A stretch of 35,654 nucleotides of DNA from an uncultured SAR86 cluster bacterium (lineage in GTDB: Bacteria; Pseudomonadota; Gammaproteobacteria; Magnimaribacterales; D2472): contig CABXXT010000001.1 in the NCBI GenBank assembly GCA_902516285.1, forward strand, positions 1 to 35,654, given 5' to 3'. Positions within the stretch are counted from its first letter, which is position 1; each line of letters opens with the position of its first letter. The translations under genes and the position numbers were made by a program. This document shows, piece by piece, positions 15,909-24,366 of this stretch. The notes under the pieces were generated by a model that did no database searches, was not told the origin of the DNA, and was given only the letters and a program-made list of their open reading frames with translations.

Positions 15909-16553
15909 TTAGAATTTTTTAGGAGAATTTATTAGGTTAATGAACTCTTCTCTAGCCTTTATATCAGTTCTAAAGATTCCTAGCATCCTTGATGTAATGG
16001 TGCTTGAATGTGTTTTGTGAACACCTCTCGTACTCATACAATTATGATTTGAATCTATAACTACAGCAACACCCTTTGGTTTTAAAACTTTATCTATAGT
16101 ATTAGCTATTTGAGCCGTCATTGTCTCTTGTGTTTGCAGCCTTTTACTATAACAATCCACTAACCTTGCTAATTTGCTGATTCCAACAACTCTATTACTA
16201 GGAATATATCCAACATGGGCTACACCAATTATTGGAACCATATGATGCTCACAATGTGACTCTAATCTGATATCTCTCACTATAACAGCATCATCGTAAC
16301 CATCTACTTCTTCGAATGTTCGACTTAATATTTCTTCTGGATTGTCCTTATAACCTGAAAAAAACTGCTTGTAAGCCTTTACAACTCTTTTTGGAGTATC
16401 TAGCAAACCTTCCCTTTCTGGGTCATCTCCAGCCCAAAGTATTAGCGTCTTAACTGCCTCCATAGCCTCTTGCTGAAGAGAGCTCTCAGAGTTATCTTGT
16501 GATATTGTTTCTACCGCTTTTAAAACTTCATCCTTAGATGGTTTTTTTGCCAT
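15909..16553 (-). CDS. folE: GTP cyclohydrolase I (FolE1)
   Basis: 214 residues. The active-site zinc region is HCEHHMVPIIG (Cys and His ligands), with the second Cys ligand in NHNCMSTRGV. VVGISKLARLVD and RLQTQETMTAQIA are the family's conserved tracts. It converts GTP to 7,8-dihydroneopterin triphosphate, the first step of tetrahydrofolate synthesis. Its Shine-Dalgarno is GGAG eight bases before the ATG. A consensus TATAAT on the minus strand at 16616-16621 would give a leader of about 55 bases. First gene of the folE-maf-cysS-PNPOx operon. Confidence 0.96.
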   Translation of the reverse strand: MAKKPSKDEVLKAVETISQDNSESSLQQEAMEAVKTLILWAGDDPEREGLLDTPKRVVKAYKQFFSGYKDNPEEILSRTFEEVDGYDDAVIVRDIRLESHCEHHMVPIIGVAHVGYIPSNRVVGISKLARLVDCYSKRLQTQETMTAQIANTIDKVLKPKGVAVVIDSNHNCMSTRGVHKTHSSTITSRMLGIFRTDIKAREEFINLINSPKKF

Positions 16554-16604
16554 TTGTTAAGCTCCTTATGTTTATGATGCCCATTTTATATAAAAAAATT
16601 AAAA

Positions 16605-16623
16605 TGTATATCTAGATTATACA
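16605..16623. promoter_or_regulatory. Divergent promoter region folE / MBL hydrolase with inverted repeat
   Basis: TGTATA (16605-16610) and TATACA (16618-16623) form an inverted repeat around a CTAG-containing centre, overlapping the minus-strand -10 TATAAT (16616-16621) of folE. It could be an operator, or chance in AT-rich DNA. Confidence 0.35.
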
Positions 16624-16647
16624 AACTTAATAATTAATAATTAGCAT

Positions 16648-17295
16648 ATGATTAAGGTTTTAATACAGTCAGTTACTCCATTTCAACAAAATTCTTCAAT
16701 AATTTATTGTTTGGATACCAAAAAGTGTGTAATAGTCGATCCAGGTGGGGATGTAGATAGTCTACTTAAAATATCACAAGAAAATAATTTAATTCCAGAA
16801 AAAATTCTTTTAACACATGGTCATATAGATCATGCTGGTGGTGCCTCAGAATTAGCAGAGATTTTAAAAGTTGAAATTCATGGTCCTCACATAAATGATA
16901 AATATTTACTAGATCAGCTAAAAGAACAAGGCGAAATGTTTGGAATGCCATCAAGAAATTGTAGTCCCAATAAATGGCTTGAAGAAGGCGACCAAATTAC
17001 CATTGGCGATAATATTCTTAAAGTATATTTCTGTCCTGGTCATACGCCAGGGCATATTATTTTTTATAACGAGAACCAAAAGATAGCAATAGTTGGAGAT
17101 GTTTTGTTTAATGGATCAATAGGAAGAACTGACCTGCCAGGCGGTGATTTTAATGACTTAATAGATTCTGTGAAAAATAAACTTTGGCCACTTGGTGATG
17201 ATATTGAATTTTTTCCTGGCCATGGACCCATTTCGACATTTAAAAATGAAAAAGAAACTAACCCTTTTGTTTCCAATAAAGCTTTAGGTCTCTAA
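16648..17295 (+). CDS. Metallo-beta-lactamase fold hydrolase, glyoxalase II-like (YcbL type)
   Basis: 215 residues. The metal-binding motif THGHIDHAGG gives H57, H59, D61 and H62. Further ligands are in CPGHTPGH, in VGDVLF and in FPGHGP. The length and the absence of the C-terminal glyoxalase II substrate domain match the short GloB2/YcbL group, which hydrolyses S-lactoylglutathione or related thioesters weakly. It is cytoplasmic. No Shine-Dalgarno is visible before the ATG. Its stop is one base from the stop of the convergent SDR gene. Confidence 0.88.
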   Translation: MIKVLIQSVTPFQQNSSIIYCLDTKKCVIVDPGGDVDSLLKISQENNLIPEKILLTHGHIDHAGGASELAEILKVEIHGPHINDKYLLDQLKEQGEMFGMPSRNCSPNKWLEEGDQITIGDNILKVYFCPGHTPGHIIFYNENQKIAIVGDVLFNGSIGRTDLPGGDFNDLIDSVKNKLWPLGDDIEFFPGHGPISTFKNEKETNPFVSNKALGL

Positions 17296-17296
17296 A

Positions 17297-18097
17297 TTAT
17301 TGCTTATCGTATCTTCCTGGTGCTAACAATTTACCAAGAGCATTTATTATCCCTCTTGGAAGATACTGTAGTGTAAAAACTAAAAATTTATAAGTAAAAG
17401 TTGGCACACATAGACTCTTTCCAGCTAGTGTTGCTTCTACAGCTTCATCTGCAATCCTTTTTGCTGAAAATACTAAAAACCTGGGAACACGATCCATCTC
17501 ATCTTGAACTCCACTTGCAGTGTGAAAGCCAGTAATTGTGAAACCCGGGCATAAAGCTGTTGACGAAATGCCCTTGTGTTTGTAATTTACATTTATTGAA
17601 TCACTGAATCTATTCATAAAGGTTTTAATTGGTCCATAAAGCGGTTGAATTGCAGATGGTGCTGCAAAAGCAGCAACAGAGGATACAATCATTATTTTTC
17701 CAAAGCCATTTTCAATCATTTTTGGAATAAATAATTTTGTCAACATTATTACTGATGTGCCAAGAACTCTTACAAATTTTTCTTCATCCTCCACACTGGT
17801 TTTATCAAAAGATGTTTTTATTCCATAACCAGCATTATTAACAAGTATTTCAATTTGATAATTTTTGGATTCACAAAATTCAAAGATCTCATTAGTTGAA
17901 TTTTTTAAACTTAAGTCCTTAGAAATAATATCAACATGGATGTTATTTTCAGCTGAAATATCTGAAGCAATATTTTCTAGTAAATCCTTTCTTCTTGCCG
18001 TTAAAACTAGGTTGTATCCTTTTTTTGCAAAATTTCTGGCAATTTCTAAACCTATGCCTGATGAAGCTCCGGTTATTAATGCATATGAATTTTTCAT
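17297..18097 (-). CDS. Short-chain dehydrogenase/reductase
   Basis: 266 residues with a classical SDR layout: the NAD(P)-binding TGASSGIG (residues 9-16) followed by LTARR, which suggests NADP preference; NNAGYG; the catalytic Ser in IVSSVAAFAAP; and the YxxxK pair in YGPIK. The C-terminal segment KFLVFTLQYLPRGIINALGKLL is hydrophobic and may associate with membrane. The family acts on alcohols or ketones; the substrate is unknown. No Shine-Dalgarno is present before the ATG. Confidence 0.85.
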   Translation of the reverse strand: MKNSYALITGASSGIGLEIARNFAKKGYNLVLTARRKDLLENIASDISAENNIHVDIISKDLSLKNSTNEIFEFCESKNYQIEILVNNAGYGIKTSFDKTSVEDEEKFVRVLGTSVIMLTKLFIPKMIENGFGKIMIVSSVAAFAAPSAIQPLYGPIKTFMNRFSDSINVNYKHKGISSTALCPGFTITGFHTASGVQDEMDRVPRFLVFSAKRIADEAVEATLAGKSLCVPTFTYKFLVFTLQYLPRGIINALGKLLAPGRYDKQ

Positions 18098-18161
18098 AAG
18101 AATATACTATCAGTATGTTGAGTTCTAAGATAGAATTACATGCTTATTTTTGGTAATTCAA

Positions 18162-20678
18162 ATGCATCAACTTAAAATTAAAAATTACATAACATATCTT
18201 TTATTGGGCTTATTTTTTGCAGTCTATAGTATAAGTATCTCTTCCAACGATGAGATTGATGAGACTGCATCCGATGAAAATATATCTAGTGAATCAAAAG
18301 GTGAAATGGGTGCTTCTTCAAGTTTAAGAAAATGCTTGATGAAAGCAAAAAGTACCAAAGAAAGAAAAGAATGTGAAAAAGTAAATATGCCCACAGTTGA
18401 AAAATTCATAGAGGATGAAGAATTGAGTCTTTTAGAAGGTTTTCTAAAAATATATTCAGATCAAGATCAGTCCATGTATTTTTTAAAGTTAGATGGGTCT
18501 GATCTCAATGAAAGGTTTTTATATTTTGCCTATATTATGAATGCTCCTCAAGAGAGTGCACTCACTGGCGGGCTTCCATCAGATGGTAAAGTTTTAGAGT
18601 TTCGAAAATTCAAGAAAGATAACATAGGTCTGTTTCAAATTAATACTGCATTTATAAAAGGAGATGATAATAATATTGGTAGATCTTCTATCACAAATAT
18701 AACTGAGGCATTTATAGAAGTCTTTAAACCAGTTGCAAGAACCGAGGAAACAGTTCTCATAAGCTTAAATAATCTTTTGATGTCAGAAAAAATGGAATCT
18801 CTTAGTTACGTTCCTAAAGAATACAGAGAGTACATTTCAGTAAATTATGGGAGGCCTGATGAGAAAAAGACTTTCATAAATAATATATTCAATTACTCTT
18901 CAAATACTGCAGCGGAAGTGACTTTTTCTTATACAAATGTCATGCCCAATTCAGATGCATTTTCAGTTTCTGCTGTTACAGATCCTAGGTATTTATCAGT
19001 AACTGCAAGACATATTTTTATTAAAATGCCAGACGATCAATATGAAACAAGAATAAATGATCATCGAGTTGGTTATTTTGTAAACCAATCAACTGATCTT
19101 ACATCATATGAGAATTTCCCGAATTTTGCTCTCATCAATAAATGGCGTCTTATAAAAAAAGATCCTGAGCTAGAAATTTCTGAACCGGTTGAGCCAATTA
19201 TTTTTTGGGTAGAAAATACAACACCTGAGGAAATTGTTCCTGCGGTAATTGCTGGAATTGAGAACTGGAATATTGCCTTTAAAGAAGCGGGTTTTAAAAA
19301 TGCAATTGTTGCAAAAATTCAACCCGAGGATGCTAAGTGGGACGCAGCAGATTATGATTACAATGTAATTAGATGGTCATCTGAACCTGATGGAGGCTTA
19401 TTAGGTATTGGTCCAAGAGTAACAAATCCACTCACTGGAGAAATTATTTCTGCTGACGTTGTAAATAAATTACTTGCAGTTAAAGTTGGTCGAAACTATA
19501 GAAAACTTTATGGTTATACAGAAGATAATGATCCATTAATGCAGTACATAACTAATTTAACCCTTCATGAGGTTGGGCATGCTATTGGCCTTCGACACAA
19601 TTTCAGAGGAAGCTATTTATATAATCCAGTGGAAATACATGATAAAAATCTTACAGGAAATTCAATTATGAACTCAGTTATGGATTATGACCCAATAAAC
19701 GTTGCTCCAGAAGGAATTGAGCAGGGAATATTTTTCTCTACAGAACCAGGCATTTATGATAAGTGGGCTATTAAGTTTGGTTACACACCAGATTTGTCAG
19801 ATGAAGAAAGAGAAAATTTGCTCTTAGAGTCTGTAAAGAAGGAGCTAACTTTTGGAACTGATGAAGAGGCGATGTCTTATCCAGGAAATAATATAGACCC
19901 TAGAACTAAAAGATATGACATGAGCAATGATCCCATTACCTATGCTGAAAATATTGTGAAGATTGTTGATCAAAAAATAAATGAGCTCCCAGAAATATTC
20001 TCTGACGAAGATGGCTTTAATAACTATACAAGTTCCTTTTATAGACTTTTTAGAACAAAAGGTAGATTCTTAGAAACAGTTGCCCAACAAATTGGTGGTG
20101 TTTATATCAATAAAATCTCTGCATCACAGGATGAGTATACGGTACTTGAACCCGTGCCCTATGAGAAGCAGAAACAAGCTTTTAATCTTTTAAAAGAACA
20201 AGTATTTTCTAATGGCGCCATGAGTTATGATCCAAAAATTTTAGCAAACCTTATTTATGAAAGAGGTACTTTTGCAAGATCAAGTCGAAATAATAGAAAT
20301 AACGACCCAGATTTTCATGCCATTGTTTTATCTAGCCAAGAAAACATCCTAAAAAATATTCTTCATCCAGCTGTTATGAAAAGATTAATCAATAGTTCGC
20401 TATATGGAAATAAGTATATGCCTCAGGAGGTTTTAAATGACCTAAATTCAGCAATTTTTGTTGAAAATGAAATACCTGATACATTTAAAAGAAATTTACA
20501 ATCTTCATATGTTGACCTTTTAGTAAAAGGTTTTGAAGAAGCTCCATATGATGATGTTTCAAAGTCAGCAATTTTCTCTGCTCTTAAAGAAATAGCCAAC
20601 TTTACAAGAGAAAATAGATTTAAATCTGAACATTATGATTATTTATATTTTTTAGTTTCAAAGGTTTTTGAGGAATAA
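18162..20678 (+). CDS. Exported zinc-dependent metalloprotease (DUF5117/DUF4953 type)
   Basis: 838 residues from the ATG at 18162. An in-frame TTG twelve bases earlier is less likely, because the ATG is followed directly by a basic start and a hydrophobic signal (YLLLGLFFAVYSISIS). The mature N-terminal part (about 40-330) fits DUF5117. The peptidase core has HEVGHAIGLRHNF, with zinc ligands His469 and His473 and a third His in the HExxHxxGxxH arrangement, followed by SIMNSVMDYDP as a Met-turn-like segment. Proteins of this family are secreted or periplasmic and probably degrade proteins or peptides. The stop is one base before the start of the aminotransferase gene, so it heads a three-gene unit with peptide and amino-acid breakdown functions. 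Confidence 0.88.
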   Translation: MHQLKIKNYITYLLLGLFFAVYSISISSNDEIDETASDENISSESKGEMGASSSLRKCLMKAKSTKERKECEKVNMPTVEKFIEDEELSLLEGFLKIYSDQDQSMYFLKLDGSDLNERFLYFAYIMNAPQESALTGGLPSDGKVLEFRKFKKDNIGLFQINTAFIKGDDNNIGRSSITNITEAFIEVFKPVARTEETVLISLNNLLMSEKMESLSYVPKEYREYISVNYGRPDEKKTFINNIFNYSSNTAAEVTFSYTNVMPNSDAFSVSAVTDPRYLSVTARHIFIKMPDDQYETRINDHRVGYFVNQSTDLTSYENFPNFALINKWRLIKKDPELEISEPVEPIIFWVENTTPEEIVPAVIAGIENWNIAFKEAGFKNAIVAKIQPEDAKWDAADYDYNVIRWSSEPDGGLLGIGPRVTNPLTGEIISADVVNKLLAVKVGRNYRKLYGYTEDNDPLMQYITNLTLHEVGHAIGLRHNFRGSYLYNPVEIHDKNLTGNSIMNSVMDYDPINVAPEGIEQGIFFSTEPGIYDKWAIKFGYTPDLSDEERENLLLESVKKELTFGTDEEAMSYPGNNIDPRTKRYDMSNDPITYAENIVKIVDQKINELPEIFSDEDGFNNYTSSFYRLFRTKGRFLETVAQQIGGVYINKISASQDEYTVLEPVPYEKQKQAFNLLKEQVFSNGAMSYDPKILANLIYERGTFARSSRNNRNNDPDFHAIVLSSQENILKNILHPAVMKRLINSSLYGNKYMPQEVLNDLNSAIFVENEIPDTFKRNLQSSYVDLLVKGFEEAPYDDVSKSAIFSALKEIANFTRENRFKSEHYDYLYFLVSKVFEE
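20670..20674 (+). promoter_or_regulatory. Shine-Dalgarno deciding a TTG start for the aminotransferase
   Basis: GAGGA, inside the end of the metalloprotease gene, lies five bases before TTG at 20680. The alternative TTG at 20668 would overlap the site and has none of its own. Confidence 0.6.
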
Positions 20679-20679
20679 A

Positions 20680-21879
20680 TTGGCTAATATTAATGACTAT
20701 AATAAAAATATAATCCCTTTTTATAGACCTGCAAATTTTATTGTTGATAGAGCAAAAGGTTCTTTTGTTTGGGATAAAAATAATAAGAAATATATAGACT
20801 TTACTGCAGGCATTGCTGTTACAAATTTAGGACACAATAATAAAGATCTAGTAAAAGTTTTGAATGATCAAGCTAAACAGCTCTGGCATTTGTCTCCACT
20901 TTACATAAATCAACCTGCAATAGATCTTTCCAAAAAATTATGCAATAAAACATTTGCTGATAGGGTATATTTTTGTAACTCTGGTGCTGAATCTGTAGAG
21001 AGTGCAATCAAAATCGCAAGGAAGTATACATCCTCTTTTCATAAAAAAAAATCTGAAATAATTTCTTTTTCGTCTTCGTTTCATGGTAGAACCATGACAA
21101 GTATTTCTCTTGCAAAATCAAAGCATCTTACTGAGGGATTTGCACCACTGCTCAAAGGAATAAGGCAGCATAAATACAATAAAGTTGGTGATCTTAAAAA
21201 ACATTTTTCTGAAAATACATCTGCGGTAATACTTGAACTTGTTCAATGGCATGATGGAATAATAAAAGCAGATAAGAAATTTTTAACTGAAATTAAGAGG
21301 TTATCAAAAAAGTATAAATCTTTGATTATTATTGACGAGGTACAATCTGGTATTGGGAGAACGGGTACATTCTTTGCATATGAACAATTTAATATAAAGC
21401 CTGATATATTATGTTTTGCAAAAGGAATAGCTAATGGTTTTCCTATTGGAGGAGTCTTAACTACTGAAAAGATTTCCAAAAAAATGTCTTACGGATCTCA
21501 TGGAACAACTTTTGGCGGTGGCCCAATAGCCTGTGCAATTGGCTCAAAAGTTGTTGACCTAATTTCAAAGAAAAAGTTACTCGGTGATGTTTTCAAAAAA
21601 GAGAAGTTCTTTCTTGAAAAAATAAATGAATTTAATGAAAAATATGAATGTTTCGAAGATGTAAAATCTGCTGGATTATGGATAAGCATACATTTTAATA
21701 AGAATTTAACACCTTTTAGTGTTGATGAATTGATAGCAAAATGTCATTCAAATGGTTTAATGATATTAAAGGCTAATGAAACATCTGTAAGATTCTCTCC
21801 AAGTTTAATTATTGAGAATGACTTAATTGTTAAAGGTATGAAAATATTCCATGATACAGTTTTGTCGTTACTAAAATAA
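20680..21879 (+). CDS. Class III aminotransferase, ornithine/acetylornithine type
   Basis: 399 residues from a TTG start with a good Shine-Dalgarno. Fold type I class III signatures: NSGAESVESAIKIARK (PLP phosphate binding), IIDEVQSGIGRTG (Asp that contacts the PLP ring nitrogen), FAKGIANGFPIGG (the lysine forming the Schiff base) and HGTTFGGGP. Sequence features fit the ArgD/RocD group, which transaminates acetylornithine or ornithine. The tight link to a CtlX-like citrulline hydrolase favours ornithine aminotransferase in a catabolic direction (ornithine to glutamate semialdehyde). ArgD in arginine synthesis cannot be excluded. The stop is one base before the ctlX ATG. Confidence 0.87.
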   Translation: MANINDYNKNIIPFYRPANFIVDRAKGSFVWDKNNKKYIDFTAGIAVTNLGHNNKDLVKVLNDQAKQLWHLSPLYINQPAIDLSKKLCNKTFADRVYFCNSGAESVESAIKIARKYTSSFHKKKSEIISFSSSFHGRTMTSISLAKSKHLTEGFAPLLKGIRQHKYNKVGDLKKHFSENTSAVILELVQWHDGIIKADKKFLTEIKRLSKKYKSLIIIDEVQSGIGRTGTFFAYEQFNIKPDILCFAKGIANGFPIGGVLTTEKISKKMSYGSHGTTFGGGPIACAIGSKVVDLISKKKLLGDVFKKEKFFLEKINEFNEKYECFEDVKSAGLWISIHFNKNLTPFSVDELIAKCHSNGLMILKANETSVRFSPSLIIENDLIVKGMKIFHDTVLSLLK

Positions 21880-21880
21880 A

Positions 21881-22780
21881 ATGCAAAAGCTACAATCACC
21901 TACACATCTTTTTATGATTGAGCCAGAAGAATTTTGCAACAACTTACAAACTTTAGATTCAAATGATTATCAGGTTTTAGATAAAGACGTAAATAAAGAT
22001 GATGTTTTGAAAAAGGCTAAGCTAGAATTTGCGAACTTTAAAAATATGATTGAATCAAATGGAATTAAAGTGACCTATATGCATGGCAGTTTAGGATGTC
22101 CTGATCACATTTTTCCGAATTGGTTTGCCACATTTCAAGACAAAACTATGCAAATATTTAGTATGAAGGCTTTAAATAGAAGAGCTGAAAAAAAGCCAGA
22201 AATGATTAAGAAACTTCAAACAGAATATAAATTAACTGAAGATATGACACATTATGAAGAAAAAGGTGTTTTTCTTGAATCAACTAGTAGCATGGTCTTT
22301 GATAGAGTAAACATGATCGCCTATATTGGAAAATCGGTCAGAACAAATGCGAATCTTGCAAAAGAATGGTGTTCAAAAAATGGATTTGAGTTAATTCTTT
22401 TTGAGACAACTAATCACAAAAACAACTCTATTTATCATACAGATGTCTTAATGTTTGTAGGAACGGAAATGATTGGCCTATGCATAGATGTTATTAATGA
22501 AGATTATAAAGACATGGTATATTCGAAAGCTACAAATCATCACGAGGTTATGCTTATAACCAAAGAACAAATTTTAGATTTTTGTGGAAATGCTCTTGAA
22601 GCAAGAAATGATAATAATGAAAAGTTTTTAATAATGTCTACGAGAGCACATAGTTCGTTATCAACAGACCAACATAAATGTATTAGCAGATTCTATAAAA
22701 AAATCATTCATTCAGACATATCAACCATTGAAAGATATGGTGGTGGCTCAGCCAGATGTATGTTATCTGAATTATTCTAA
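21881..22780 (+). CDS. ctlX: CtlX-like citrulline hydrolase / arginine deiminase-related protein
   Basis: 299 residues of the amidinotransferase (pentein) fold. Diagnostic blocks are CPDHIFPNWFATF (Asp75), FLESTSSMVFD (Glu133), the catalytic His186 in YHTDVLMFVG and the catalytic Cys293 in GGGSARCMLSELF at the very C-terminus. The PD-x-IFPNW block is characteristic of the group named citrulline utilization hydrolase CtlX, which converts citrulline to ornithine, CO2 and ammonia. Alternatives are a dimethylargininase or agmatine deiminase relative. It is the last gene of the metalloprotease-aminotransferase-ctlX unit and is closed by a strong hairpin. Confidence 0.82.
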   Translation: MQKLQSPTHLFMIEPEEFCNNLQTLDSNDYQVLDKDVNKDDVLKKAKLEFANFKNMIESNGIKVTYMHGSLGCPDHIFPNWFATFQDKTMQIFSMKALNRRAEKKPEMIKKLQTEYKLTEDMTHYEEKGVFLESTSSMVFDRVNMIAYIGKSVRTNANLAKEWCSKNGFELILFETTNHKNNSIYHTDVLMFVGTEMIGLCIDVINEDYKDMVYSKATNHHEVMLITKEQILDFCGNALEARNDNNEKFLIMSTRAHSSLSTDQHKCISRFYKKIIHSDISTIERYGGGSARCMLSELF

Positions 22781-22781
22781 G

Positions 22782-22811
22782 AAAACGCCTATATGAAATA
22801 GGCGTTTATTC
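22782..22811. terminator. Bidirectional terminator between ctlX and the small membrane protein gene
   Basis: A perfect ten-base-pair stem (AAACGCCTAT at 22783-22792, ATAGGCGTTT at 22798-22807) with a five-base loop and T runs on both strands. It sits between two convergent genes and can serve both. Confidence 0.85.
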
Positions 22812-22824
22812 TTATGAGATATCG

Positions 22825-23256
22825 TTAGCTATCTTGACTGATCCAAAGAGGCAATACTGCTATAAGAAGTCCAGAAATATAAAATAAATATGCTCCTATT
22901 GAAGCAATTGTATTTCCACCTGATGACATAGCATCAATAAAAGCTTGAGAGCCTGCTCCAATATCTATATCGCCATTTGCAACATCAAGCGATGCTAAAG
23001 CTGCTGCATGACCTTCATATGTTCCAGATATCAAACCACCAAGATTAAATCCAAATAAAAAAACACCTACCGCAAAGGCAGTGCAAAGAATTTTACCCAA
23101 TAGATTTACGTTTTTTTCTAAAAGAACGCTAGAAAATCTAGCTGCGATCCATACAGCAATCACAGTTGCCAAAAATACAGTTGCGTTGGCACCTCTAGCT
23201 TGGGAAAAGACTTCCCATAAAGCAATCTCTGCCATTCCACTTTGTATTAATTCCAT
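22825..23256 (-). CDS. Small integral membrane protein, unknown function
   Basis: 143 residues with a good Shine-Dalgarno (GGGAG). Hydrophobic segments are at about residues 26-44, 53-77 and 115-139. An amphipathic, acidic N-terminus (MELIQSGMAEIALWEVF) precedes them, and a hydrophilic, acidic Gly/Ala-rich loop (78-114, with DVANGDIDIG) lies between the second and third. I do not recognise the family. There are no obvious catalytic residues; the single Cys58 is within a membrane segment. It is a single-gene unit between its own upstream AT-rich region and a shared terminator, and the strong ribosome site suggests good expression. Confidence 0.75.
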   Translation of the reverse strand: MELIQSGMAEIALWEVFSQARGANATVFLATVIAVWIAARFSSVLLEKNVNLLGKILCTAFAVGVFLFGFNLGGLISGTYEGHAAALASLDVANGDIDIGAGSQAFIDAMSSGGNTIASIGAYLFYISGLLIAVLPLWISQDS

Positions 23257-23351
23257 AATTTTTCTCCCATATTATTTATTAACAACTATTAATGATACTA
23301 AACAGATGTAATATTTGTGTGAGAATTATGTAAATTTTTTATACATTTGTA

Positions 23352-24203
23352 TTAAGCCTCTTTTACAAAATCAGAGACCATCTTTACTCCGCCTAGAGGA
23401 AAAAAATGTACTTTTTCGATATTAAATTCTGGATTATTTAATTTATATTCTGCTAAATCTTTAATAATTTCAGTAGGCTTATATGGAAGTAAAAGTTTTG
23501 TTAAGTCTTTAGCTCGTTTTTGAATAATTCCGATAGAAGCTCCTACACCGCATTCTATAGAATATCTTAATAAGGTTTGCAGTTTCGCAGGACCTGCTAT
23601 TCCGATATGAATAGGTAAATCAATTCCTGAGCTTTTTATTGAATTAGCCCAATCAATCACAGAACTAGAATCGAAACAAAATTGTGTTGTTATTGCCATA
23701 GATGCATCTGTTCGGTTACTAAATTGGTTTTTCCATGATAGAGCCTCATCAACATTCTTTGAGGAGCCATCTGGATCAATATCTTTGCTTCCTTCAGGGT
23801 GTCCTGCAATATGAAGTCTTTTAAAGTTAGCCCTATCAAATAGTTCTGATTCAATTAGATTAATTGACGAATCATATTCACCGTATGGCTTATTTGATCC
23901 CCCTGCTATGAGAAGCGCATTTTCCACACCTGCTTCATTTTGATAGCGTGTAATCCATTCGCCCAATACATTTTTATTTTTTATAATCCGAGCAGGAAAA
24001 TGAGGCATTGCCAAGAAACCCTGATCTGTAATTTTCTTAGCTGTCTGTACCATATCATCAATTGGAGTTCCTTCAATATGAGCTATATAAATTAAGGTTT
24101 TATGGGGTAAATAATCTGAAAAGTTTTCAATTTTTAGTGCAGCTTTTGGTGTAACTTCAATTGAAAAATCTTTAAGAAAATTATTTAAAATATTATTTTT
24201 CAT
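23352..24203 (-). CDS. Methylenetetrahydrofolate reductase family protein (divergent MetF)
   Basis: 283 residues, TIM-barrel MTHFR superfamily. The blocks line up with E. coli MetF: FSIEVTP (the catalytic Glu region FEFFPP), ALLIAGGSNKPYGEY (ALRGD region), RLHIAGHPEGS (AYPEVHPEA), ITTQFCFD (ITQFFFD) and PIHIGIAGPA (IIPGILPV). The folate/flavin-contacting Asp of the ALRGD motif is not conserved (GGSN). It may still reduce methylene-THF or act as a flavin-dependent C1 or methyl-group enzyme; canonical MetF is not proven. It lies 20 bases downstream of the tRNA-Ser gene on the same strand and is probably cotranscribed with it. The ATG has only a weak Shine-Dalgarno. Confidence 0.8.
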   Translation of the reverse strand: MKNNILNNFLKDFSIEVTPKAALKIENFSDYLPHKTLIYIAHIEGTPIDDMVQTAKKITDQGFLAMPHFPARIIKNKNVLGEWITRYQNEAGVENALLIAGGSNKPYGEYDSSINLIESELFDRANFKRLHIAGHPEGSKDIDPDGSSKNVDEALSWKNQFSNRTDASMAITTQFCFDSSSVIDWANSIKSSGIDLPIHIGIAGPAKLQTLLRYSIECGVGASIGIIQKRAKDLTKLLLPYKPTEIIKDLAEYKLNNPEFNIEKVHFFPLGGVKMVSDFVKEA

Positions 24204-24223
24204 ACTTTATTAAAACATAAATT

Positions 24224-24313
24224 TGGCGGAGAGTGAGGGATTCGAACCCTCGAACCAGTTACCCAGTTACCTCCTTAGCAGGGAGGCGCTTTCGACCACT
24301 CAGCCAACTCTCC
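24224..24313 (-). tRNA. tRNA-Ser, anticodon GCU, with encoded CCA
   Basis: On the minus strand the gene opens GGAGAGTTGGCTGAG and closes ACTCTCC-G-CCA. The acceptor pairs over seven bases. The anticodon loop is CTGCTAA (anticodon GCT), a long variable arm of the serine type follows (GTAACTGGGTAAC region), and the T-arm is GAGGG-TTCGAAT-CCCTC. It reads AGC/AGU. It lies between the dihydroorotase-like gene and the MetF-like gene, within the alaS-lysC operon direction. Confidence 0.96.
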
Positions 24314-24366
24314 TATATATAATTAAGAGGTGGATTATAACTCTTTAAAATATAAAGATAACTAGT

